DNA from: Bin52 sp965213935 | Lineage (GTDB): Bacteria > Pseudomonadota > Alphaproteobacteria > Thalassobaculales > Thalassobaculaceae | NCBI GenBank assembly: GCA_965213935.1 | Contig: CBDCAO010000011.1 | Coordinates: 248,001 to 312,000 of the forward strand | Reading direction: 5' to 3' | Length of the DNA stretch: 64,000 nucleotides | Shown here: positions 6,684-14,986 of the stretch, in pieces | Position numbering within the stretch: position 1 is the first letter of the stretch | Layout of the letters: every line of letters begins with the position of its first letter | Translations under genes and position numbers: made by a program | Notes under the pieces: generated by a model | What the model saw: only the letters and a program-made list of their open reading frames with translations | What the model was told of the DNA's origin: nothing | The model's database searches: none

Positions 6684-9032
6684 TCACACCTCCGTGGTCC
6701 GGGATCGGGCCCCGCGCGCCACGATGACGGGCGGTTCATGGGCGGTCACCGGCGGCGCCGGACCCTCGAGGCGCTCGACCTCGACCAGTGCCGCGTGCGC
6801 CACCGGCCCCTGGGCCAGTCGCGACGTGCCGGCGTCCCGGGTCAGCACGTTGGGATTACCGTGCTTGCACAGCGATCCGATCCGGCCCGGCACCTCCGGG
6901 TCGTACCAGGCGCCGGTGGAGAGCTGGATCACGCCGGCCATCACGCTGTCGGACACGATGGCGCCGGCGAGACAGGCGCCGCGGTCATTGAAGATGCGCA
7001 CCACGTCGCCGTCGCGGATCCCGCGGGCAGCGGCGTCGTCGGGGTGCATGGTTACCGGTTCACGCCCCGCCACCTTCGATCCCCGGCTGACCGCGCCGTT
7101 GTCAAGCTGGCCGTGCAGCCGGGTGCGGGGCTGGTTCGAGATCATGTGCAGCGGCCAGCGTCCCTGCGCACCGAGCCATTCGCAGGGCTCGCGCCACACC
7201 GGGTGGCCGGGACAGTCGTCGTAGCCGAAACTCTCGACGGTTTCCGAGTGGATCTCGATGCGTCCGGACGGGGTTGCCAGCGGCGCGGCGTCGGGGTCGC
7301 GGCGGAACGCGTCGAACAGGACGACCGGGCCGTCGCGCTCCAGCACCTGGCGCGGCCCTTCACGACGCAGGGTCTCGAGGTCGGGAAGTTCGATGCCGGC
7401 GCCGCCGGCGCGCTGGCGCGCCTGGTTCCACAGGTGGTGCAGCCACTCCTCGGCATCCCGGTCCTCGGTGAAGGTCTCGAGACAGCCAAGCCTGGCGGCC
7501 AGGCCGGAGAAGATGTCGTAGTCGTGCCGGCTCTCCCCCACCGGCTCGATCGCCTTCACCATCGGGGCGACGGCCGGTTCCCAGTGCGCCATCATCAGGT
7601 CATCGCGTTCGAGAGGCGAGGTTGCCGGGAACACGATGTCGGCGTGGCGCGCCGTGGCTGTCCACCAGATTTCGTTGACGATGATGCACTCCGGCTGCCG
7701 GAAGGCGGCGACCAGCCGGTTCAGGTCCTGGTGGTGATGGAACGGGTTGCCGCCGGCCCAGTAGACCAGCCGGATGTCGGGATAGCGCCGGTGTTCCCCG
7801 TCGTAGTGGTAGCTGCCGCCCGGGTCGAGCAGCATGTCGGCGATGCGCGCAACCGGGATGAAGTCGTCCACCGGGTTGCGGCCCTGGGGCAGAGCCGGCC
7901 ATGCGAAGGGCCGGACCGGGTTGCCGATGCCGTTCTCGCTGCCATAGCCGATCCCGAAGCCGCCGCCCGGAAGCCCGATCTGCCCCAGCATGGCGCCAAG
8001 GACCACGGTGAGCCAGATCGGCTGTTCCCCGTACTCGCCGCGCTGCAGTCCCCAGGCCGTGGAGATCATGGTCCGGCCCGCGGCCATGCGTCGGGCAAGC
8101 TCGCGGATCGCCGCGGCCGGAGCGCCGGTGATCGGGGCGGCCCAGTCGGCATCCTTCACCGTGCCGTCGGTCTCGCCGAACAGGTAGGCGCTGAACCGGT
8201 CGAATCCGACCGTGTAACGATCGAGGAAGCTGCGGTCGTGCAGTCCCTCGCTGGCGAGCACGTGGGCGAGCGCCAGCATCAGTGCCGCATCGGTGTTCGG
8301 GCGCACCGGGATCCACTCGGGATCGTACAGGGCCGCGGCATCGGTCCGCAGCGGACTGATGTTGACAAATTCGGTGCCGGCGTCCCGGCACGCGCTCAGC
8401 CACTCGTGCAGGGTGTGGCGACCGACTCCGCCGGATGTGACCTGGGCGTTCTTGAGCGGCATGCCGCCGAACATCACCAGCAGATCGCAGTGCGAGGCGA
8501 TGTCCGGCCACTGGGTGGCCCGGTCCAGCACCTGGCCCCGGAAATCCCCCACCGTCCGCTTCAGCGTTACCTCGGCGGCGGCGTGGCTGTAGCTGTTGCG
8601 ATGCGCGACGTAGCCGCCGGCGGCATTCATGAACCGGTGCACCTGGCTCTGGGCGTGATGGAACCGCCCGGACGACCCCCATCCGTAGGACCCGGCGAAG
8701 ATCGCGCCGTTTCCGAACCGCGTGCGGACCCGGTCGATCTGGGCGGCCGCGAGATCGAGTGCCGTGTCCCACGACACCTCGACGAAGGGCTCGGCGCCCC
8801 TGCCGGCCGGATCGGCCGCGGGGCCGTCGCGCAGGAAACCCGCGCGGACCACCGGTCGGCGGATGCGCGCGGCATCGTCGACCGCATCGACCAGTCCGGG
8901 GCCGATCACCGCCGGTGCCGGGTCGTCCTCCCAGGGGTGCAGGTCGAGCAGGCGGCCGTCGCGGACTTCGGCGAAATAGGTGCCCCAGTGGGTTGCGGTC
9001 GGGATGAGTTCTGGTGCGGCAGTGCCTGTCAT
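6684..9032 (-). CDS. Molybdopterin-dependent oxidoreductase, BisC/TorA-like
   Basis: Bis-MGD molybdenum enzyme of 782 residues, type III of the DMSO reductase family. Near residues 113-122 it reads SYGWGSSGRF, where a Ser supplies the molybdenum ligand as in biotin sulfoxide and TMAO reductases. MFGGMPLKNAQ and the later GGNPFHHHQDLNRL match the family's cofactor-binding loops. There is no Tat signal and no N-terminal Fe-S Cys motif, so it is probably cytoplasmic like BisC, reducing an N- or S-oxide, although some relatives act as hydroxylases. GGAGACC precedes the ATG. The SDR gene follows without a gap, suggesting the two act on the same compound or share electrons. Confidence 0.9.
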   Translation of the reverse strand: MTGTAAPELIPTATHWGTYFAEVRDGRLLDLHPWEDDPAPAVIGPGLVDAVDDAARIRRPVVRAGFLRDGPAADPAGRGAEPFVEVSWDTALDLAAAQIDRVRTRFGNGAIFAGSYGWGSSGRFHHAQSQVHRFMNAAGGYVAHRNSYSHAAAEVTLKRTVGDFRGQVLDRATQWPDIASHCDLLVMFGGMPLKNAQVTSGGVGRHTLHEWLSACRDAGTEFVNISPLRTDAAALYDPEWIPVRPNTDAALMLALAHVLASEGLHDRSFLDRYTVGFDRFSAYLFGETDGTVKDADWAAPITGAPAAAIRELARRMAAGRTMISTAWGLQRGEYGEQPIWLTVVLGAMLGQIGLPGGGFGIGYGSENGIGNPVRPFAWPALPQGRNPVDDFIPVARIADMLLDPGGSYHYDGEHRRYPDIRLVYWAGGNPFHHHQDLNRLVAAFRQPECIIVNEIWWTATARHADIVFPATSPLERDDLMMAHWEPAVAPMVKAIEPVGESRHDYDIFSGLAARLGCLETFTEDRDAEEWLHHLWNQARQRAGGAGIELPDLETLRREGPRQVLERDGPVVLFDAFRRDPDAAPLATPSGRIEIHSETVESFGYDDCPGHPVWREPCEWLGAQGRWPLHMISNQPRTRLHGQLDNGAVSRGSKVAGREPVTMHPDDAAARGIRDGDVVRIFNDRGACLAGAIVSDSVMAGVIQLSTGAWYDPEVPGRIGSLCKHGNPNVLTRDAGTSRLAQGPVAHAALVEVERLEGPAPPVTAHEPPVIVARGARSRTTEV

Positions 9033-9107
9033 GAGCGCCGGTCTCCGGGTCTGTGCGTGACCGGGCGTTCGCGCTACGTGACCGGTCCGCGGGTTCCGGT
9101 CGCCGGG

Positions 9108-9182
9108 TGGTGGGCGCGGCTGGGATTGAACCAGCGACCCCTACGATGTCAACGTAGTGCTCTCCCGCTGAGCTACGCGCCC
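9108..9182 (-). tRNA. tRNA-Val (anticodon GAC)
   Basis: Read on the minus strand, a 75-base cloverleaf. The acceptor stem is GGGCGCG paired with CGCGCCC. The D arm contains TAGCTCAGCGGGAGAGCA. The anticodon stem CTACG/CGTAG encloses the loop TTGACAT, giving anticodon GAC (valine). The T arm has GGTTCAATCC. The discriminator A and the CCA end are encoded (bases 9111-9108). All four stems pair well, so the tRNA should be functional. Confidence 0.97.
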
Positions 9183-9681
9183 GGCCTTGTTCGTTGCACG
9201 GCTGGTTACACCGAAGCGCCGGCGCATGGCAAGGCCGATCGGACACCGGCCTCGACCGCGCCGGGCCTGTCCGGCCGCACGAAGCTCCCCGGTCCGGCGG
9301 GCGCCGCCCGACCGATCATCCCTCGCTCCCGGGTACTTCCGCCATGTCGGTCCCTTCCGCCGACAGCCGGCACAGGGGGCGATTGTGCAGGGCGGTCTCC
9401 TGCGGCGGCATTCGCGCTGGCTCCGGCTCCGTGCCGTATCCCGGAGGTTGCCGGACCACGCCGCACGGCGCCGGTGCGGGCGGGGGCGGGTACGCGAAGA
9501 CAGGGAAGACAGGAACGTCCGGGCGCTGGTGTTCAGCGGCCTGACATCAACTCCGCATTCACGGCGATGGGGCGCCGCAGGCGGTTCGGTTCGGGTCCGC
9601 GCCGCCCTCCGGCGTGCGCGCGTGGCCGCATGCGATCCGCTGCCCGGTGACAGGGCGGCCGGGCTGCGGTAGAGATCGGAA
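9183..9681. other. 500-base intergenic region, no gene seen
   Basis: Upstream of the tRNA (minus strand) and of the amidohydrolase gene (plus strand). Frames that stay open here are artefacts of the very high GC content and show no family similarity on either strand. I see no repeat of the tRNA 3' end that would mark an integrated element. The tRNA promoter is expected just above 9190 but no clear -35/-10 pair stands out. Confidence 0.4.
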
Positions 9682-10599
9682 ATGAGCCGGACCAGCCAGA
9701 GCCCGCCATCCGGACCGGACGTCGTTGTCGGTCGCAGCAGGCCGATCGCGGTGGAGCGGCCGGATCACCAGGTGCTGCCGGTGGTGGTCGCCTCGCCGCA
9801 CAGCGGCCGGGTCTACCCGCCGGAGTTCCTCGCGCAATCGCAGCTGCCGCTGGAGCGGCTTCGCATGACCGAGGACTGTTTCGTCGACGAGATCTGCTCC
9901 GATGCGCCCGCGCTGGGCGCGGTCCTCCTGCACGCGCTGTTCCCGCGCGCATTCATCGATGTCAACCGCGAGGCCTGGGAACTCGACCCGGAGATGTGGA
10001 GTGACCCGGTGCCGGACCATGCGACCACCTGCAGTGCGCGCATCGTCGCCGGTTTCGGCACCATTGCCCGGGTGGTCGCGAACTCCGAGGAGATCTACGC
10101 AACGAGGCTACCGCTCGCCGAGGCGGAACGCAGGATCCGCGCCTGCTACGCACCGTATCACCGCGCGCTGCGCCGCCTGGTCGACGAGACTCGGGAACGG
10201 TTCGGGTTCTGCATCCTGCTCGACTGCCACTCCATGCCGTCCGGCGCGGCCCGGGGACACGGCAGGTCAGGCCGTCCGGCCGACATCGTGCTTGGCGATT
10301 GCCACGGAACCTCCTGCGACCCGCGACTGGTCGCGCGTGCCGAGCAGTTCCTCGAGCGGCGGGGATACGCGGTACGCCGGAACGTGCCCTATGCCGGGGG
10401 ACACGTCAGCCGGCACTACGGCGCTCCCGACGGCGGTGTTCACGCGCTCCAGGTCGAGATTAGCCGGTCGCTCTACCTCGACGAGGCGCGGCTGCGGCGC
10501 CTTCCGGCAATCCGCAGGCTGCGCCATGACATCAGCGGTCTTGTCGCGACGCTCGGCGGCATCGACCTCGGTGTCGCCTCGCCGCTGGCCGCGGAGTAG
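9682..10599 (+). CDS. N-formylglutamate amidohydrolase family protein
   Basis: A 305-residue zinc amidohydrolase of the FGase family. Conserved metal- and substrate-binding blocks are visible: VVASPHSGRVYP near residues 34-45, the acidic DCFVDE and DVNREAWELDP, then LLDCHSMPS and DIVLGDCHG, and later GGHVSRHYG and HALQVEISR. In histidine degradation HutG releases formate from N-formylglutamate, but no other hut genes are here, so a related amide is as likely. It is divergent from the tRNA and convergent with the BKACE gene after a 6-base gap. Confidence 0.88.
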   Translation: MSRTSQSPPSGPDVVVGRSRPIAVERPDHQVLPVVVASPHSGRVYPPEFLAQSQLPLERLRMTEDCFVDEICSDAPALGAVLLHALFPRAFIDVNREAWELDPEMWSDPVPDHATTCSARIVAGFGTIARVVANSEEIYATRLPLAEAERRIRACYAPYHRALRRLVDETRERFGFCILLDCHSMPSGAARGHGRSGRPADIVLGDCHGTSCDPRLVARAEQFLERRGYAVRRNVPYAGGHVSRHYGAPDGGVHALQVEISRSLYLDEARLRRLPAIRRLRHDISGLVATLGGIDLGVASPLAAE

Positions 10600-10605
10600 C
10601 AGCCC

Positions 10606-11535
10606 TCAGAAATTCACCATGTCGCCGCCCTTCAGCCCGAGCATGGCCCGGGCCTCGGACGGGGTGGCGACCTCGAGCGAGAGGTCCTCGACGATCCGCC
10701 TGATCTTGGCCACCTGATCGCGGTTCGACTCCGCAAGTCTGCCCTTCGCGATGTAGAGGCTGTCCTCGAGACCGACCCGGACATTGCCGCCAAGCATCGC
10801 CGCCATGGTCACGAAGCTCATCTGGTGCCGTCCGGCAGCCAGAACCGACCAGCGGTAGTCGGAGCCGAACAGCTTGTTGGCGATCCGCCGGGAATGCATC
10901 AGATTTTCCTCGTCGGCCCCGACCCCGCCAAGGATGCCGAAGATCGACTGGACGAACAGCGGCGGCTTGACCAGCCCCCGGTCGAGGAAATGCGCCAGGT
11001 TGTAGAGGTGGCCGATGTCGTAGCACTCGAACTCGAAGCGGACGCCGTGACCTTCACCGAGTTCCTTGAGGATGTACTCGATGTCCTTGAAGGTGTTACG
11101 GAAGATGAAGTCGCGCGAGTTCTCGAGATGGGTCCGTTCCCATTCGTGCTGGAACTCGCTGATCCGGTCGAGGATCGGGTAGAGGCCGAAGTTCATCGAG
11201 CCCATGTTGAGGGAGGTCATCTCCGGACTGGCCCGCAGCGCCGCCGCCAGCCGTTCCTGCAGGCTCATGCCGTGGCCTCCGCCGGTGGTGATGTTGACCA
11301 CCGCATCGGTCGCCTGCTTGATGCGGGGCAGGAAGGCCATGAACGTGTCCGGGTCCGGGGTCGGGCTGCCGTCCCTGGGGTCGCGGGCGTGAAGGTGGAT
11401 GATCGAGGCCCCCGCTTCCCAGGCGCCGATCGACGCCTCGGCGATCTCGTCCGGCGTGATCGGCAGGTGCGGACTCATGGTCGGCGTGTGGATCGAGCCG
11501 GTCACGGCACAGGTAATGATGACCTTGTCGGCCAT
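10606..11535 (-). CDS. Beta-keto acid cleavage enzyme (BKACE, DUF849)
   Basis: A 309-residue TIM-barrel zinc enzyme of the BKACE family, which condenses a beta-keto acid with acetyl-CoA and splits it into acetoacetate and a new acyl-CoA; Kce in lysine fermentation is the best-known member. It starts MADKVIITCAVTGSIHTPTM, the usual first strand, and has IIHLHARDPRDGSPTPD near residues 44-60, whose HLH supplies two zinc ligands. NITTGGGHG and GLEDSLYIAKG are further conserved loops. A CoA-transferase pair and CaiB lie just beyond the divergent ThDP gene, so acyl-CoA chemistry is a common theme. The specific keto acid is unknown. Confidence 0.92.
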   Translation of the reverse strand: MADKVIITCAVTGSIHTPTMSPHLPITPDEIAEASIGAWEAGASIIHLHARDPRDGSPTPDPDTFMAFLPRIKQATDAVVNITTGGGHGMSLQERLAAALRASPEMTSLNMGSMNFGLYPILDRISEFQHEWERTHLENSRDFIFRNTFKDIEYILKELGEGHGVRFEFECYDIGHLYNLAHFLDRGLVKPPLFVQSIFGILGGVGADEENLMHSRRIANKLFGSDYRWSVLAAGRHQMSFVTMAAMLGGNVRVGLEDSLYIAKGRLAESNRDQVAKIRRIVEDLSLEVATPSEARAMLGLKGGDMVNF

Positions 11536-11601
11536 GGTGATGCCCCCTTTGTCTGCTCGCAGGCTGCAGCAACCCTATCGCGCCCGCCGGGGGCGCGCCA
11601 G

Positions 11602-13293
11602 TCATCGTCCGGCGGCGCGCGCCGCTTCGCGGATGGCGGACAGCGAGGTCACCGGCGTGATGACCTCGGGGTCGAGCCGAATCTCGATCAGGCTCGGTCG
11701 GCCGGCTGCGAGCGCACGCTCGAAAGCCGGAGCGAACTCGCCGGTCTCGCACACGGTCTCGCCGTGCGCACCGTAGGCGCGCGCGAGTGCGGCGAAGTCC
11801 GGGTTCTCCAGCCCGGTGGCCGAGACCCGCCCCGGATACTCGCGTTCCTGGTGCATGCGGATGGTGCCGAACATCGCGTTGTTCACCACGACGGCGATGA
11901 TGTCGGCGCCGTGCTGCATCGCGGTTGCCAGTTCCTGGCCGTGCATCATGAAGCAGCCGTCGCCGTTCATGCTGATCACCACCCGGTCGGGGTGGACCAG
12001 CTTGGCCGCGACCGCCGCCGGCATGCCGTAGCCCATGGAACCGCTGGTCGGAGCGAGCTGGGTCCGGTAGCCGCGGTACTGGTAGTAGCGGTGCATCCAG
12101 GTGGCGTAGTTGCCGGCTCCGTTGCAGATGATGGCGTCCTCGGGCAGGCGAGCGTTCAGCCAGGCGGCGATCTCCCCCATCTGGACCGGGCCGGGAACCG
12201 GCGTCGGCTCCAGTGTGGCGCGGTAGGCGAGGTTGGCCCGGCGCGTGCGGTCCGCCCAGGCGCTGCCGTCGATCGGGTCCATGCCGGCAAGAGCGGCGGC
12301 AAGGGCGCGCGGTGAGGCGTTGATGGCCAGATCGGCCTGGTAGACCCTCCCGATCATTTCGGCGCCGGCGTGGACATGGACGAGCCGCTGGCGCGGACGC
12401 GGCACCTCCAGCAGGCTGTAGCCGTCGGTGGTGATCTCGCCGAGCGCGGAGCCGATCACGACCAGCGGGTCCGCCGAGGCAACGAGCTCGCGCAGCGCGG
12501 GTGGAGCGCCGATGCCGACGTGACCGGCGTAGTTTGCATGGCGGTTGTCGAAGTAGTCCTGGCAGCGGAAGGATACGCAGACCGGCAGGTCGGCGGCTTC
12601 GGCGAATTCCCGTACCCGGGCACAGGCCTCCCGGTCCCAGCCTCCGCCACCGAGCATCAGCAGCGGTGCGGTGGCGCCGGCGAGCAGTGCATGCAGCTCG
12701 CGCATGGCGTCCGGCCCCGGGTGCGGCTCCACTGCCCGGTAGCCATCGAACGGCCGCGCGACCACCCGGCTGGTCAGCATGTCCTCGGGCAGCGCGAGCA
12801 CCACCGGTCCGGGCCGTCCGGAGGTTGCGGTGTGAAACGCCCGGCTGATGTACTCGGGCAGGCGCTCCGCATCCTCGACCTGTGCGACCCACTTCGCGAG
12901 CGGTCCGTACATCAGCCGGTAGTCGATCTCCTGGAACGCCTCGCGGTCGGCCATGGAGCGACCGACCTGCCCGATCAGCAGCACCATGGGCGTCGAATCC
13001 TGGAAGCCGACATGCATGCCGGAACTGGCGTTCGTCGCTCCGGGCCCGCGGGTCACCATGCAGACCCCCGGGCGGCCCGTCAGCTTGCCGTAGGCCTCCG
13101 CCATCATCGCGGCACCGCCTTCATGGCGGCACATCACCGTGCGGACGCGGTTGGTGTCATGCAGCCCGTCGAGCACGGCGAGGTAGCTCTCGCCCGGGAC
13201 GCCGAACACCATGTCGACGCCGTGGGCGACAAGCGCGTCCACCACCAGGTGGCCGCCAAGTCGCAGGCCCGGTCCGCTCGGTGCAGAGGTCAT
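11602..13293 (-). CDS. Thiamine-diphosphate-dependent enzyme (acetolactate synthase-like)
   Basis: ThDP enzyme of 563 residues with the three-domain layout of acetolactate synthase, glyoxylate carboligase and related decarboxylases. The N-terminal domain has FGVPGESYLAVLDGL with the cofactor-activating Glu, then GPGATN. The C-terminal ThDP motif is GDGCFMMHGQELATA...VVVNNAMFG. The central domain is present. The ATG at 13293 opens at the usual distance before HLVVDALVAHGVDMVFGVPGE. Reaction type (carboligase or decarboxylase) cannot be decided from the residues seen. It reads away from the CoA-transferase genes, leaving a 111-base divergent promoter region at 13294-13404. Confidence 0.9.
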   Translation of the reverse strand: MTSAPSGPGLRLGGHLVVDALVAHGVDMVFGVPGESYLAVLDGLHDTNRVRTVMCRHEGGAAMMAEAYGKLTGRPGVCMVTRGPGATNASSGMHVGFQDSTPMVLLIGQVGRSMADREAFQEIDYRLMYGPLAKWVAQVEDAERLPEYISRAFHTATSGRPGPVVLALPEDMLTSRVVARPFDGYRAVEPHPGPDAMRELHALLAGATAPLLMLGGGGWDREACARVREFAEAADLPVCVSFRCQDYFDNRHANYAGHVGIGAPPALRELVASADPLVVIGSALGEITTDGYSLLEVPRPRQRLVHVHAGAEMIGRVYQADLAINASPRALAAALAGMDPIDGSAWADRTRRANLAYRATLEPTPVPGPVQMGEIAAWLNARLPEDAIICNGAGNYATWMHRYYQYRGYRTQLAPTSGSMGYGMPAAVAAKLVHPDRVVISMNGDGCFMMHGQELATAMQHGADIIAVVVNNAMFGTIRMHQEREYPGRVSATGLENPDFAALARAYGAHGETVCETGEFAPAFERALAAGRPSLIEIRLDPEVITPVTSLSAIREAARAAGR

Positions 13294-13404
13294 GAATCCC
13301 GTCTCCCCCGTGGCTGGCGCCTGACCGCAATACCGGGCGGACGCAGATGGTGCAACCGCGGGCGATGCGCTAATGTGGCTGCGGTCAATCAGGGAGGTGG
13401 TGCG

Positions 13405-14229
13405 ATGCTCGCGACCGTTGTATCGGTCGAGGACCTTGCGGACCGGATTCCGGACGGCGCCACCGTGGCCCTTCCGCCGGACTACGGCTACTGCGCGCTC
13501 GGGGCGGTTCATGCCCTGATCAGGCGCGGCGCGCGCCGTCTCAGGCTGCTCGGGGTCCCGGCCATCGGGTTCCAGGGCGACATGCTGATTGGAGCAGGCT
13601 GCGTCGAGACGGTGGAAACCGCCGCGATGACCCTGTCGGAGTACGGCCTGTGTCCGCGGTTCACCGCCGCGGTCAAGGCCGGGACCATCACGGTCGTCGA
13701 CTCGACCTGTCCGGCCATTCACGCCGCGCTGCAGGCGGCCGAGAAGGCGATCCCGTTCATCCCGCTGCGCGGCCTGATCGGCTCCGACATCCTGGCGCGA
13801 CGCGACGACTGGAAGGTGATCGACAACCCGTTTGCGCCGGGAGACCCGGTCGTGCTGCTTCCGGCCCTGCACCCGGACGTCGCCCTGTTCCACGCGCCGA
13901 TGGCCGACCGTTTCGGCAATGTCTGGGTCGGGGTGCGCCGCGAGCAGATGCTGATGGCCCATGCGGCCGGCCGCACCTTCGTGACCGTCGAGCGCATCGT
14001 CGACGGCAGCCTGATGGACGACGAACGGACCAGGGCGGGCACAATCCCGGGCCTCTACGTGACCGCGCTCGCCGAGTCCGAAGGCGGGGCCTGGCCGATG
14101 GGGATCCCGGGCGGTTACGAACCCGACCGGGCCCATCTCGCGCGCTACGCCGAGCTGGCCCGCACCGAGGAGGGTTTCGCCGCCTGGCTCGAGGCCACGG
14201 TGACGTCCCGGCCCGCAGCCGCGGAGTGA
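13405..14229 (+). CDS. CoA-transferase alpha subunit (class I, IpdA/glutaconate type)
   Basis: A 274-residue alpha subunit of a heterodimeric family I CoA-transferase. It opens with VSVEDLADRIPDGATVALPP and LIRRGARRLRLLGVP, the usual first Rossmann half, and later has PFAPGDPVVLLPALHPDVALFHAP and ADRFGNVWVG, hallmark loops of the glutaconate/IpdA branch. GGGAGGTGG lies a few bases before the ATG at 13405. The beta gene follows after 4 bases. The pair probably moves CoA between carboxylic acids, or, in the Ipd branch, acts as a CoA-dependent ring hydrolase; this cannot be separated by eye. Confidence 0.88.
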   Translation: MLATVVSVEDLADRIPDGATVALPPDYGYCALGAVHALIRRGARRLRLLGVPAIGFQGDMLIGAGCVETVETAAMTLSEYGLCPRFTAAVKAGTITVVDSTCPAIHAALQAAEKAIPFIPLRGLIGSDILARRDDWKVIDNPFAPGDPVVLLPALHPDVALFHAPMADRFGNVWVGVRREQMLMAHAAGRTFVTVERIVDGSLMDDERTRAGTIPGLYVTALAESEGGAWPMGIPGGYEPDRAHLARYAELARTEEGFAAWLEATVTSRPAAAE

Positions 14230-14233
14230 TCGG

Positions 14234-14971
14234 ATGGGGCCGAGGCCCGAAGAGGTCCTGATCACCGCGATCGCCGGCATGCTCGAGGGTCTCGGTCACA
14301 TCGCGGTCGGCGCGTCGTCCCCGATCCCCGGGGCGGCGGCGCTGCTGGCGCGCGAACGTGCCGCCGGCGTGACCCGGGTGTCGATCCTCGGCAGCGAGCG
14401 CAACAACTTCTTCACCGACGGCGGCAAGGAACTGTTCGACTGCGCCGGGCAGGGCCGGATCGATGCGTTCTTCCTCTCCGGTGCCCAGATCGACGGCGCC
14501 GCCAACGTGAACCTGGTCTGCATCGGCGATCCCGACCGGCCGAAGGCGCGGTTTCCGGGGTCCTTCGGCTCCGGCTACCTCTACTTCGTGGTTCCAAGGG
14601 TCATCCTGTTCCGCCTCGAGCACACGCCGAGGACCCTGGTCGAGCGGGTGGATTTCATCAGCGCGCCCGGATTTTCCGAGGACGGTGTCCACCGTCCCGG
14701 CGGACCCCACAAGCTGATTACAGACCGCTGCCTGTTCGACGTTGACCGGGACCGGCGCCGCTTCCGGCTCCAGAGCGTGCATCCGGGGCACACCGTCGAG
14801 GAGATCGTGGAACAGACAGGCTTCGCCTTCGACATCCCCCCGGGCGGGGTGCCGGAGACGCCGGTGCCCGACGATGACACCCTGGAGGTGATCCGCACCC
14901 GGGTTGCCGGACAGATCGCGGAGATCTACCCGGACTTCGCGGCCCGGGTGTTCGCAATCCCGACGCACTAG
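14234..14971 (+). CDS. CoA-transferase beta subunit (class I, IpdB/glutaconate type)
   Basis: A 245-residue partner of the preceding gene. Typical beta-subunit features are VGASSPIPGAAALLARER near residues 25-42, GSERNNFFTDGGKELFDCAG from about 53 (E55 lies where the catalytic Glu of classical members is expected), and FFLSGAQIDGAANVNLVCIG. The C-terminal LQSVHPGHTVEEIVEQTGF is also standard. Translation is probably coupled to the alpha gene (4-base gap). The CaiB-type gene begins 15 bases downstream, so the transcript likely carries both kinds of CoA-transferase. Confidence 0.88.
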   Translation: MGPRPEEVLITAIAGMLEGLGHIAVGASSPIPGAAALLARERAAGVTRVSILGSERNNFFTDGGKELFDCAGQGRIDAFFLSGAQIDGAANVNLVCIGDPDRPKARFPGSFGSGYLYFVVPRVILFRLEHTPRTLVERVDFISAPGFSEDGVHRPGGPHKLITDRCLFDVDRDRRRFRLQSVHPGHTVEEIVEQTGFAFDIPPGGVPETPVPDDDTLEVIRTRVAGQIAEIYPDFAARVFAIPTH

Positions 14972-14986
14972 TTCCCGGAGACTGCA

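Noticed and set aside
6519..9650. A 1043-codon open frame on the plus strand
   Set aside because: It is the complement of the BisC-like gene, the tRNA and intergenic DNA. Its product is Arg/Val/Asp-rich repeat-like sequence with no family, caused by high third-position GC on the other strand.
9108..9681. tRNA-Val as an attachment site for an integrated element
   Set aside because: No duplicate of the tRNA 3' end was seen in the window and no integrase lies nearby.
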